Part shown: positions 15,019 to 23,170 of the stretch, piece by piece
Position numbering within the stretch: the first letter of the stretch is position 1
Layout: the number at the start of each line of letters is the position of its first letter
Assembly (NCBI RefSeq): GCF_046569695.1
Contig: NZ_JBKHUI010000008.1
Span: 62,001 to 126,000, forward strand
Reading direction: 5' to 3'
DNA: 64,000 nucleotides
Origin: Kluyvera sp046569695
GTDB lineage: Bacteria > Pseudomonadota > Gammaproteobacteria > Enterobacterales > Enterobacteriaceae
The notes under the pieces: model-generated
Seen by the model: the letters and a program-made list of their open reading frames with translations, nothing else
Database searches by the model: none
Told to the model about the DNA's origin: nothing
Translations under genes and position numbers: made by a program

Positions 15019-15945
15019 GTGGAACTGAATCGCATTGGCGATATTGCCGCCTTTATCGCGGCGGTTGACGCCGGGAGCTACACCCGCGCGACGACGAGCG
15101 TCGGTTTATCGCGCTCGGCGATTGGTAAAAGTATCACCCGTCTTGAGGCCCAGCTAGGCGTTCGCCTGCTGAACCGCACCACGCGCCAGCTAAGCCTGAC
15201 CGAAGAAGGCTGCATTATGTATGAGCGCTGCAAACGCATTCTGGAAGACCTGGAAGCGGTGGACGATGCCATGGCGCTGCGCCGGGAAAAACCAACCGGC
15301 ACCCTGCGTCTGACCGCGCCGCTCTCGCTGGGGCAGCGCCATATCCTGCCGGTTATTGACCGCTTTTTACGCGCCTCGCCCGCGCTACGCGCCGACGTGG
15401 TGTTCACCGACCGCTTTGTCGATCTGATTGACGAAGGGTTTGATATCGCTATTCGCATCGGTGCACCCCGAGGCGACTCGCGCATTCTGACCCGCACCAT
15501 CGGCACCCAGCATATGGTCACCTGCGCGTCACCGGCGTACCTGGCAGCGCGCGGCACGCCGACGACGCCACAGGCGCTGCGCCAGCACGATACCATTTTC
15601 TTTCGCAGCGCCGAGCGGCGTAGGAGTTGGCGCTATGCCACCCCGGAGGGCGAATTTGTCTATGAAGGGCCGGGGCGTATTGATATCGACAGTTCAGAGG
15701 CGATGCTGTCGTCGGCGATCTCCGGCTTTGGCGTGATCCAGTTGCCGGACTATCTGGCCGCCGAGGCGATCGCTAAAGGGACGCTGGTGGCTATCCTCAC
15801 TGAATTTAAGATCCCGCCGGACCCGGTGCGGATAATTTACCCCAGCAAACGCTACCTCTCGCCGCGTATTCGTGGATTTGTCGATTTGATTGCCGAAGAG
15901 TGGCAAACGCTCGGCGTGCCCTGGGCGCGCGCTGACCGCCTGTAG
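15019..15945 (+). CDS. LysR-family transcriptional regulator
   Basis: A 308-residue LysR regulator: N-terminal winged helix-turn-helix (DIAAFIAAVDAGSYTRAT, then LSRSAIGKSITRLEAQLG) and a C-terminal two-lobe effector domain. The GTG at 15019 is chosen over the ATG at 14932 because AGGGGG lies about 5 bases upstream and the protein then begins exactly where LysR proteins start. The next gene, on the same strand 116 bases on, encodes an Old Yellow Enzyme and is the likely target. Confidence 0.88.
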   Translation: MELNRIGDIAAFIAAVDAGSYTRATTSVGLSRSAIGKSITRLEAQLGVRLLNRTTRQLSLTEEGCIMYERCKRILEDLEAVDDAMALRREKPTGTLRLTAPLSLGQRHILPVIDRFLRASPALRADVVFTDRFVDLIDEGFDIAIRIGAPRGDSRILTRTIGTQHMVTCASPAYLAARGTPTTPQALRQHDTIFFRSAERRRSWRYATPEGEFVYEGPGRIDIDSSEAMLSSAISGFGVIQLPDYLAAEAIAKGTLVAILTEFKIPPDPVRIIYPSKRYLSPRIRGFVDLIAEEWQTLGVPWARADRL

Positions 15946-16061
15946 TCTTTTGACTGTGCCCGGTGCGCCCCTGGTATGGGACGCACATTCCCCAATGTTT
16001 GTTTTAGTATGCGAATCATCGATGACCATCCCGGTCCTGTTATTTTCATTCTGGAGCAGAC

Positions 16062-17219
16062 ATGAAGGATTACCGTTTTCTAACACCTATGACCTTGCCT
16101 AATGGCGTCGTGCTGAAAAATCGCGTGGTGTTGCCGCCAATGACCGAGCAGATGTCTTTTGAAGACGGTTCGGTGACGGCAGAAGAAATTCACTATATGC
16201 AGCAGCGCGCCGGCGGCGTGGGGCTGTTTATTACCCCGGTGGCCTATATCAATAAAGAGGGCAAAGGGTTCGAAGGCCAATTAGGCGTTGAGGACGACGG
16301 AAAAATCCCCGGGCTGGCAAAACTGGCGCAGGCGATCAAAGCGCGTGGGGCGAAAGCGATTCTGCAGATGTTTAGCGCCGGGCGTATGACCAATCAGTGG
16401 GTTACCCGTGGACGCCAGCCGGTGAGCGCCAGCGCCGTTGCCGCGCCGCGCGCCGGGGCAGAAGTGCCGCGTGAACTAACCGCCGACGAGATAGCGAGCC
16501 TGATTAACGACTTTGCCGAGGCCACCCGCCGCGCCATCGAGGCCGGGTTCGACGGTATTGAGCTGCACGGTGCCAATACCTACTTGCTGCAGCAGTTTGT
16601 CTCGCCGCACTCCAACCGCCGTACCGACCAATGGGGCGGTACGCTGGATAAACGACTCGCGCTGCCGCTGGCGGTGATTGAGGCGGTGATGAAGGTGAAG
16701 CAGCAGCATGCGAGCGCTGATTTTATCGTGGGCTACCGTCTGTCGCCGGAAGAGATTGAGGAGCCGGGTATTACCCTCGACGACACCAAATATTTCGTCG
16801 GCACATTACAGGATACGGCGCTCGACTATATTCACGTCTCGATGGGCTCGGTCTGGCGTCCTTCACTGCGCGATAAGCACAATACCGCGCCGATTATCAC
16901 CCAGCTTAAAGCAGCCAGCCCGCGTAAACCGATTATTGCCGTGGGGAATATTCGCACCCCGGCGCAGGCAGAAGAGGTGATGCAAAGCGGCATTGATCTG
17001 GTGGCGCTGGGCCATCAGCTGATTATTGAACCGAACTGGGTGGAAAAAGTGCAGGCGGGCGATGAAGAGGCGATCCGCTATCAGCTGCATGCCGCCGACC
17101 TGTCGCTGCTCGGTATCGCGCCGCCGTTCCTCGAGTTTATTCGTGATATGCCGGGCTTTGATATTCAGGGGCTGAACGACGAGGCTCAGCGCCAGATTGA
17201 TAATGTGACCTACCTGTAA
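16062..17219 (+). CDS. NADH:flavin oxidoreductase (Old Yellow Enzyme family)
   Basis: A 385-residue FMN-dependent TIM-barrel reductase of electrophilic alkenes or related substrates. Visible features are LKNRVVLPPMTEQM at the N-terminus, GIELHGANTYLLQQFVSP, the NRRTDQWGG motif, and the FMN phosphate-binding end IIAVGNIRTPAQAEE. The His-Ala-Asn variant HGANTYL is typical of the YqjM-like or bacterial dienoate branch. The natural substrate is unknown. It follows a LysR gene and converges on an AraC gene. Confidence 0.88.
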   Translation: MKDYRFLTPMTLPNGVVLKNRVVLPPMTEQMSFEDGSVTAEEIHYMQQRAGGVGLFITPVAYINKEGKGFEGQLGVEDDGKIPGLAKLAQAIKARGAKAILQMFSAGRMTNQWVTRGRQPVSASAVAAPRAGAEVPRELTADEIASLINDFAEATRRAIEAGFDGIELHGANTYLLQQFVSPHSNRRTDQWGGTLDKRLALPLAVIEAVMKVKQQHASADFIVGYRLSPEEIEEPGITLDDTKYFVGTLQDTALDYIHVSMGSVWRPSLRDKHNTAPIITQLKAASPRKPIIAVGNIRTPAQAEEVMQSGIDLVALGHQLIIEPNWVEKVQAGDEEAIRYQLHAADLSLLGIAPPFLEFIRDMPGFDIQGLNDEAQRQIDNVTYL

Positions 17220-17228
17220 ACGTGCGGG

Positions 17229-18185
17229 TCACATCACTTCGGCGACGGGCAAGGTATCGCGCAGCGCCCCCGGTGAGTGGCCCACCACCCGTTTGAACGC
17301 TCGGCTAAAGGCGGCAACGGAACCGTATCCCAGACGCAGGGCAACGGTTTCGATAGCCTGCTGCTCCTGGCCGATATACTGGATAGCCAGCCGCATCCGC
17401 AGCTCGCCGAGGTATTTTGCCGGCGTCGTGCCGGTCGCCGAGAGAAAGCGTTCGGCAAACACCGAGCGTGACGTGCCCGCCTCTTTGGCGAGGTCCGCCA
17501 CGCTCCAGTTCACCCCCGGCTGCTGGTGCATGGCGTAAATGGCCCGGCTCAGGCGCGGGTCGCGCAATACCTGAGTCCAGCCGGTGGCTTTACCGCAACC
17601 GCTCTCTACCCATCCACGAACGATTAGCGCCGCCACCACATCAGCGAGGCGGGCGAGAATACCGGCAAAGCCAACCTGGCGGCCCAGCGATTCCCGCTCC
17701 ATCGCCGCCAGCAGCGCCTGGATTTCCGGACGATCGGACATCAGACTGCTAACCATCATCACCTCAGGCATCGCTTTCACCAGCGGCTGCATGCCGCCCA
17801 GTTCGAAATTCATACACCCGGTAAAGATGACCGCCTTTTCTGCGTCCGGACAGGACGGACAGTGGATGTCATGCACCTGGCTGCAGATAGGTTCGCTGGG
17901 GAAATCGGTAATCGGCGTGACGTTGGCCGACTCGTCAGAGAGCAGGGCATGCCCCTCGCCGTTAGGGATAAACACCGCATCGCCGCTCTTCAGGGTAAAG
18001 CGTGCGCCGCTTTGCATTCGCAACAAAGCGGGGCCACGGCTGACAAAATGGAACTGCGCCTTGCCGGGCACATCGCCAAACGAGACGCCAAACGGTACGC
18101 TGGCTTCGAAACGGCGATAGTTCACGCCGGAGAGACGCATGCCGCGCAGCAGTTCGCTAATCATATCAGGGGCATTCAGGGTCAT
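17229..18185 (-). CDS. AraC-family regulator with cupin sensor
   Basis: A 318-residue regulator with an N-terminal cupin domain (about 20-190, including FTLKSGDAVFIPNGEGH and an unusual Cys-rich stretch CSQVHDIHCPSC that might sense metal or redox) and a C-terminal double helix-turn-helix (about 215-310: WSVADLAKEAGTSRSVFAERF and RLGYGSVAAFSRAFKRVVG). It is divergent from an MFS efflux gene 115 bases away, which it probably regulates. Confidence 0.88.
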   Translation of the reverse strand: MTLNAPDMISELLRGMRLSGVNYRRFEASVPFGVSFGDVPGKAQFHFVSRGPALLRMQSGARFTLKSGDAVFIPNGEGHALLSDESANVTPITDFPSEPICSQVHDIHCPSCPDAEKAVIFTGCMNFELGGMQPLVKAMPEVMMVSSLMSDRPEIQALLAAMERESLGRQVGFAGILARLADVVAALIVRGWVESGCGKATGWTQVLRDPRLSRAIYAMHQQPGVNWSVADLAKEAGTSRSVFAERFLSATGTTPAKYLGELRMRLAIQYIGQEQQAIETVALRLGYGSVAAFSRAFKRVVGHSPGALRDTLPVAEVM

Positions 18186-18300
18186 TTTCGCAACTCCGGA
18201 CGAATTATCAATAAATGAAGATTATCCATCATAGATCGTCCCGGAAGATCTTTCTATCCTTGGCGACAGCCATCACATTTTTATAACAGGAGATTCACCG

Positions 18301-19497
18301 ATGAATACATGCGTCGCAGAGAGCGGGTCCATTGCCCCGGCCAAACCCGCCTGGCGCGCCGTGTGGGCGCTAGGTCTGGGGGTGTTTGGGCTGATTACCG
18401 CCGAGTTTCTACCCGCCAGCCTGCTGACCCCGATGGCGGCAAGCCTGGGCGTAACCGAAGGCGTGGCCGGACAGACCGTGACCGCCACCGCGCTGGTGGC
18501 GCTGGTGACCGGGCTGCTGATTACCTCAGCCACCAAAAGCCTCGACCGCCGCTGGGTGCTGATGTTCTTTACCCTGATGCAGATTGTCTCCAGCCTGCTG
18601 GTGGCTTTTGCGCCGTCGTTGCAGGTGCTATTGCTGGGACGCCTGCTGCTCGGCGTGGCGATTGGCGGATTCTGGGCAATGTCGACCGCTACTACCATGC
18701 GGCTAGTGCCCGCCAGCGATGTGCCAAAAGCGCTGTCGATTATCTTTGCCGGCGTATCGATTGCCACCGTGGTGGCGGCCCCGCTGGGCAGCTATCTGGG
18801 CAGCCTGATTGGCTGGCGCAATGTGTTTATTCTCTGCGTGGTGCCGGGCGTGCTGGCGCTGCTCTGGCAACTGTGGGTGCTGCCATCGATGCGCCCTGAG
18901 AACGGCGGTAGCCTGCGCACGCTGCTGCACGTGCTGCGTCGCCCCGGCATGATTGGCGGGCTGCTGGCGACCATCTTTATCTTTAGCGGGCACTTCGCCT
19001 TCTTCACCTATCTGCGTCCGTTCCTTGAAACGGTAGGGCGCGCCAGCGTGGAGACCATTTCGCTGATCCTGCTGGGCTTTGGCCTGGCTAACTTTATTGG
19101 TACCTCGATTGCCGGGCACCTGCTGGCGCGCAACCTGCGTCTGACGCTGGCGCTGGTGCCGTTCGGTATGGGTGTACTGGCGTTGCTGATGGTGGCCTTT
19201 GGGCATCTGGCGTTGCTGGACGGTCTGCTGGTGACGCTGTGGGGCTTCGCCTTTGGGCTGGTGCCGGTAGGCTGGTCAACCTGGCTTGCCACGACCGTGC
19301 CGGACGAAGCCGAAAGCGCGGGCGGGCTGATGGTGGCGTCCATCCAGTTGGCCATTAGCGCGGGCGCAGCGGGGGGCGGTCTGGTGTTTGATCTTAATGG
19401 TGCCAGCGGCGTGTTTACCGTTAGCGGTGTGCTGCTGGTGGCGGCGATGGTGATGGTGTTTGCGGGGGTGCGGGTTAAGCCGGTGACGACGGAGTAG
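18301..19497 (+). CDS. MFS efflux transporter, NepI/AraJ-like
   Basis: A 398-residue inner-membrane protein with 12 predicted helices. EFLPASLLTPMAASLGVTEGVAGQ, GRLLLGVAIGGFWAMS and PVGWSTWL closely match the layout of E. coli NepI, a purine ribonucleoside efflux protein of the drug:H+ antiporter family. AGGAGA lies 9 bases upstream. The actual substrate is not certain. The divergent AraC regulator is the likely controller. Confidence 0.85.
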   Translation: MNTCVAESGSIAPAKPAWRAVWALGLGVFGLITAEFLPASLLTPMAASLGVTEGVAGQTVTATALVALVTGLLITSATKSLDRRWVLMFFTLMQIVSSLLVAFAPSLQVLLLGRLLLGVAIGGFWAMSTATTMRLVPASDVPKALSIIFAGVSIATVVAAPLGSYLGSLIGWRNVFILCVVPGVLALLWQLWVLPSMRPENGGSLRTLLHVLRRPGMIGGLLATIFIFSGHFAFFTYLRPFLETVGRASVETISLILLGFGLANFIGTSIAGHLLARNLRLTLALVPFGMGVLALLMVAFGHLALLDGLLVTLWGFAFGLVPVGWSTWLATTVPDEAESAGGLMVASIQLAISAGAAGGGLVFDLNGASGVFTVSGVLLVAAMVMVFAGVRVKPVTTE

Positions 19498-19511
19498 TAT
19501 CGGTGCGGTAA

Positions 19512-19809
19512 CCCTCACCCCATCCCTCTCCCTTAAAAAGGGAGAGGGGGGCCGATCGGCAATAGCATTAAGGAAAAGAGCAGAACATACCAACGACTCA
19601 AAACGGTTCCCTCGCCCTTTTGGTGAGAGGGGGGCCGATCGGCAATAGCGTTAAGGAAAAGAGCAGAACATACCAACGACTCAAAACGGTTCCCTCGCCC
19701 TTTTGGTGAGAGGGGAGCCGATCGGCAATAGCATTAAGGAAAAGAGCAGAACATACCAACGACTCAAAACGGTTCCCTCGCCCCTTTGGGGAGAGGGCCA
19801 GGGTGAGGG
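19512..19809. repeat. 298-bp intergenic element with three 83-bp tandem copies and inverted ends
   Basis: The block is bounded by CCCTCACCC (19512-19520) and its complement GGGTGAGGG (19801-19809). Inside are three near-identical 83-base units beginning GCCGATCGGC at 19551, 19634 and 19717. They differ at a few bases, for example GCATTAAGG versus GCGTTAAGG. Each ends in a CCCTCGCCC...GAGAGGG hairpin, and the left edge has CCCTCTCCCTT/AAGGGAGAGGG. It looks like a palindromic intergenic element that has expanded by tandem duplication. It encodes no protein and lies between convergent MFS and azlD genes. Confidence 0.9.
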
Positions 19810-19814
19810 GGAAA

Positions 19815-20135
19815 TCAAGCCAACAAATAGCTCAACCCCATAAACGCCGCCATCCCCGCAATCACCGTGGCAAACAGACTGCGGCTGAGCGCCCCAACCA
19901 GCGTCGCTACGACGGCGGCCAGCAGCGAAATGCTCAGCCCGCCGCTGGTTAACGCCGGTTTACCCACCAGTTCCGCGGCAATAATCGCCGACATAATCGC
20001 CGCCGGAATAAAGCTCAGCCACTGCTGCAGCGCAGGCGGCATACGAAAACGTGATAGCAACAGCACCGGCACCACGCGCATCAACGCGGTGACCAGCGCC
20101 GAGGCGATAATCGCCAGCAGAATATTACGCTCCAT
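19815..20135 (-). CDS. azlD: AzlD-type branched-chain amino acid exporter subunit
   Basis: A 106-residue membrane protein with four hydrophobic segments, the small partner of AzlC in exporting branched-chain amino acids. The start at 20135 (MERNILLAII) is chosen because AAGGAGA lies upstream and it overlaps the azlC stop by 11 bases, giving translational coupling. An upstream in-frame start would add an arginine-rich non-membrane tail that comes from azlC read in another frame. Confidence 0.87.
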   Translation of the reverse strand: MERNILLAIIASALVTALMRVVPVLLLSRFRMPPALQQWLSFIPAAIMSAIIAAELVGKPALTSGGLSISLLAAVVATLVGALSRSLFATVIAGMAAFMGLSYLLA

Positions 20136-20877
20136 CCTGACTCTCCTTCTTGCCAGACAGGCGCAGGCCAATCGTTGCCAGCGTGGCGGCGACGGAGGCG
20201 GCGACAATCACCACGATACTGGTATCGGCGTGCCCTGACATCGCAAGGGTAATGATTGCCGCAACGGCGATGCTGAACGACTCCAGCCACTTGCGACGGC
20301 TGGCAAACCACAGCATCAGCACCAGGCCGATGAACATCGACACCAGGCTAAAGCTCAGCCCTTCCATCAGCGCCTGCGGCAGGGCGGAAGCCAGCCCCGC
20401 GCCAACCACACAGGCGAGGATCCAGTTCAGCCAGGCGGCCACGTTCAGGCCAAACATCCAGGCAAACGACACCTTATTCTGTGGGCCGCCGCGCTGCACC
20501 GCCACGCCGAAGGTTTCATCGGTGAGCAGCAGGCCGCTGACCACTTTTTGCAGCGTGGTATGTTCACGAAAATAGACGCTCATCGCCGAACTCATCAGCA
20601 GATAGCGCAGGTTTACCAGCAGCACACTCAGCACCACCGAGGCGACTTCCGCCCCCGCGGCCCACAGCGAATAGAAAAGAAACTGCGCTGAACCGGCGTA
20701 CAGCAGGCTCGCCAGCAGGGCGGTTTGCAGGGTGGTAAATCCGGAGAGCGTGCCGATAGCCCCGGCCGCAAAGCCGATGCTCCAGTATCCGGGAATGGTG
20801 GGGAAGCAGGCGGCGACGCCAGCGCGAAATTGTGCCCTGGCCTCATGACGTGGCGAGGCGGCGGTGTGAGTTAACAT
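20125..20877 (-). CDS. azlC: AzlC-type branched-chain amino acid exporter subunit
   Basis: A 250-residue inner-membrane protein of the AzlC/YgaZ family with about 7-8 hydrophobic segments. It has PTIPGYWSIGFAAGAIG, SLLYAGSAQFLFYSLW, the NLRYLLMS motif and LTDETFGVA, all typical of the family. It forms the large subunit of a two-part exporter with AzlD. Upstream is a gap of about 110 bases before the GAPDH terminator. Confidence 0.9.
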   Translation of the reverse strand: MLTHTAASPRHEARAQFRAGVAACFPTIPGYWSIGFAAGAIGTLSGFTTLQTALLASLLYAGSAQFLFYSLWAAGAEVASVVLSVLLVNLRYLLMSSAMSVYFREHTTLQKVVSGLLLTDETFGVAVQRGGPQNKVSFAWMFGLNVAAWLNWILACVVGAGLASALPQALMEGLSFSLVSMFIGLVLMLWFASRRKWLESFSIAVAAIITLAMSGHADTSIVVIVAASVAATLATIGLRLSGKKESQDGA

Positions 20878-20990
20878 CCATCTGTCCTGTAGTTTGCGTT
20901 ACGGTCTGCGATGTACGCAGTTTTTATAGGTATAAGAAAATGGTCTGTATCAGAACGAACAGCATATTACAGGTTCAACGGCGGGAGATA

Positions 20991-21017
20991 AAAAAATCCA
21001 CGCCGGGCGTGGATTTT
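20991..21017 (-). terminator. Intrinsic terminator downstream of GAPDH gene
   Basis: AAAATCCACGCC and GGCGTGGATTTT form a strong stem flanked by A and T runs, so it can act in both directions. It serves the leftward GAPDH gene. A nearly identical hairpin is found at 59149-59175. Confidence 0.8.
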
Positions 21018-21039
21018 AGTGGGTAGCGGGAGCGGAAGA

Positions 21040-22050
21040 TTACGCTTCGCGTTTGGCCATCAGCAGCGCCAGGTCGACCAGGCGGTTGGAGAAGCCCCAT
21101 TCGTTGTCGTACCACGCCAGGATTTTGACCATGTTACCGCCAATCACCAGCGTGGAGAGACCGTCGATAATTGAGGAACGCGGGTCGCCCTGGTAGTCGC
21201 TCGACACCAGCGGTTCATCGCTGTAACCCAGAATGCCTTTCAGCGGGCCGCTCGCGGCCGCTTCACGAAATGCGTTGTTCACCTCGTCGGCGGTAACATC
21301 ACGTTCCAGGGTCACGGTCAGGTCAACGATGGAGACCACCGGAACCGGCACGCGCAGGGAATAGCCCGTCAGGCGTCCGTCCAGCTCGGGGATGACTTTA
21401 CCCAGCGCTTTCGCCGCACCGCTGGAGTAAGGCACTATCGACAGCGCCGCGGCGCGAGCCCCGCGCAGATCTTTCTCCGGCTGGTCGTGCAGCGCCTGGC
21501 TATTGGTGTAAGCGTGGGTGGTGTTCATCAGACCATGCTTAATGCCGAAATGCTGATGCAGCACCTGGGCGGCGGGGGCCAACCCGTTGGTGGTGCAGCT
21601 GCCGTTGCTGACCACATAGTGTTTATCCGGCGAGTAGAGGCCGTCGTTCACTCCCATCACGATGGTTAAATCGTCGTTCTTACCGGGCGCGGAGATAATT
21701 ACACGTTTGGCGCCGCCGCTGTGGATATGCACCGCCGCTTTGTCACGCTCGGTGAAGAAACCGGTGGCTTCAATCACGATATCGACTTCAGCCTGTCGCC
21801 ACGGAATGTTCGCCGGGTCGCGTTCGCTGTACACGGTGATAGGTTTACCTGCCACCACCAGTTGACTTTCGCTGGCGCTGACCTCGGCGGCAAGCGTGCC
21901 GAGCAGGGAGTCATATTTCAGCAGGTGCGCCAGCGTTTTGCTGTCCGTCAGATCGTTAATTGCCACAATCTGGATATCCGGGTTGCCAAGCGCAGCGCGC
22001 AGTACGTTACGTCCGATACGGCCAAAACCGTTAATACCGACCTTTACCAT
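21040..22050 (-). CDS. Type I glyceraldehyde-3-phosphate dehydrogenase (paralogue)
   Basis: A 336-residue NAD-dependent GAPDH. It has the Rossmann start MVKVGINGFGRIGRNV, the catalytic Cys in SNGSCTTNG, the His in THAYTNSQALHDQPEKDLRGAR, and the C-terminal WYDNEWGFSNR. The start at 22050 is chosen as the family start; the longer frame adds 22 unrelated residues. The usual SNASCTTNCLAP is here SNGSCTTNGLAP, so the second cysteine is missing. It is likely a second, non-housekeeping copy. It lies 78 bases downstream of a GlxA-type regulator on the same strand. Confidence 0.92.
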   Translation of the reverse strand: MVKVGINGFGRIGRNVLRAALGNPDIQIVAINDLTDSKTLAHLLKYDSLLGTLAAEVSASESQLVVAGKPITVYSERDPANIPWRQAEVDIVIEATGFFTERDKAAVHIHSGGAKRVIISAPGKNDDLTIVMGVNDGLYSPDKHYVVSNGSCTTNGLAPAAQVLHQHFGIKHGLMNTTHAYTNSQALHDQPEKDLRGARAAALSIVPYSSGAAKALGKVIPELDGRLTGYSLRVPVPVVSIVDLTVTLERDVTADEVNNAFREAAASGPLKGILGYSDEPLVSSDYQGDPRSSIIDGLSTLVIGGNMVKILAWYDNEWGFSNRLVDLALLMAKREA

Positions 22051-22128
22051 GATCCACTCCTTATCTGTTGTCTCTGGCGCTACTGTAGGCCGGTCGCCAT
22101 TTGGCGTAAACGACAAAAAAGGATCACT

Positions 22129-23109
22129 TTACGCCATTTTTCGACAGTGGAAGCGCTGGCGATACTCTCCGGGGGTGAGGTGCAGTTGCTTTTCAAACAG
22201 ACGGCGTAGGTTGATGCTGCTGCCAAAGCCGGTCTGCTGCGCAACTCTCTCCAGCGTGTCGTTGGTCTGTTCCAGGCGCTGTCGGGCGGCGGTCAGACGC
22301 GCTTCGGCGACGTAGCGTGCTGGAGATACGCCGGTTTCCCGGGTAAAGACGCGGGTGAAATTACGTGGGCTCATGGCGACTTTTTCCGCCAGCGTTTCGA
22401 CGCTGAGATCGGCGGTCAGGTTGTCGAGCAGCCAGGTAAGCAGGTCGTTGATGGGCCCCACGCTGCTGGTGCGCTGGAGATTGTAGCGGCTGAACTGTAG
22501 CTGGCTGCCGGGGCGGTGCAGGTACATCACAAAATCCTGGGCAATGTCGCGCGCCAGGCTAAAGCCGTAATCTTCTTCTACCAGCGCCAGCGTCAGGTCG
22601 AAGCCAGAGCTCACCCCGCCGGAGGTCCAGATATGCTCGTCCTGAATATAGAGCGGCCCGCTTTCGACGCGCACCTGCGGGTACTCCGTCTGGAGCGTTT
22701 CCAGCAGCTTCCAGTGGGTGGTGGCGCGTTTGCCGTCGAGTAGCCCGCTTTGCGCCAGCAGCATCGCGCCGCCGCAGATTGAGGCAATCCGGCGGGCGTG
22801 CGGGGCGGCAAGGCGCAGCCAGTCCACCACCGCAATGCCCTCCTGCGCATTCTGGCCTCTGCCGGTGATGATGATGGTGTCGAGGGGCTCACGGGGGTCT
22901 ATCTCGTGCAGACGATGGTCCGCCAGCAGGTTAAGGCCGGACTGGCCGTGGATCACCTGATGCGGCTGGGTGGTCGCCAGCTGAACCTGGTAGCAAGGGG
23001 AGGTGGCACCCTCAGGATGCAGGCGGTTGGCCTGCATCAGGATGTCGGCAATGCCGGCGGACTCAAACAGCATGCCGCCGTCGGGGACGATAATCAGTAT
23101 TTTCTTCAT
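22129..23109 (-). CDS. GlxA-family regulator (DJ-1/PfpI plus AraC domains)
   Basis: A 326-residue protein with an N-terminal DJ-1/PfpI-like amidotransferase-fold domain (about 1-185, including SICGGAMLLAQSGLLDG) and a C-terminal AraC double helix-turn-helix (about 215-320: TLAEKVAMSPRNFTRVFTRE and AQQTGFGSSINLRRLFEKQL). Such regulators sense small metabolites. It could control, or be cotranscribed with, the following GAPDH gene, 78 bases away. Confidence 0.9.
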   Translation of the reverse strand: MKKILIIVPDGGMLFESAGIADILMQANRLHPEGATSPCYQVQLATTQPHQVIHGQSGLNLLADHRLHEIDPREPLDTIIITGRGQNAQEGIAVVDWLRLAAPHARRIASICGGAMLLAQSGLLDGKRATTHWKLLETLQTEYPQVRVESGPLYIQDEHIWTSGGVSSGFDLTLALVEEDYGFSLARDIAQDFVMYLHRPGSQLQFSRYNLQRTSSVGPINDLLTWLLDNLTADLSVETLAEKVAMSPRNFTRVFTRETGVSPARYVAEARLTAARQRLEQTNDTLERVAQQTGFGSSINLRRLFEKQLHLTPGEYRQRFHCRKMA

Positions 23110-23170
23110 GTCCTGAAAAGTAATCTTTTTACAGAATAAGTCAACAGAACATCAGAAGAAGAAACAGCTA

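Noticed and set aside
19512..19809. CRISPR-like array
   Set aside because: The three 83-base units are contiguous tandem copies without spacers, and no cas gene is present.
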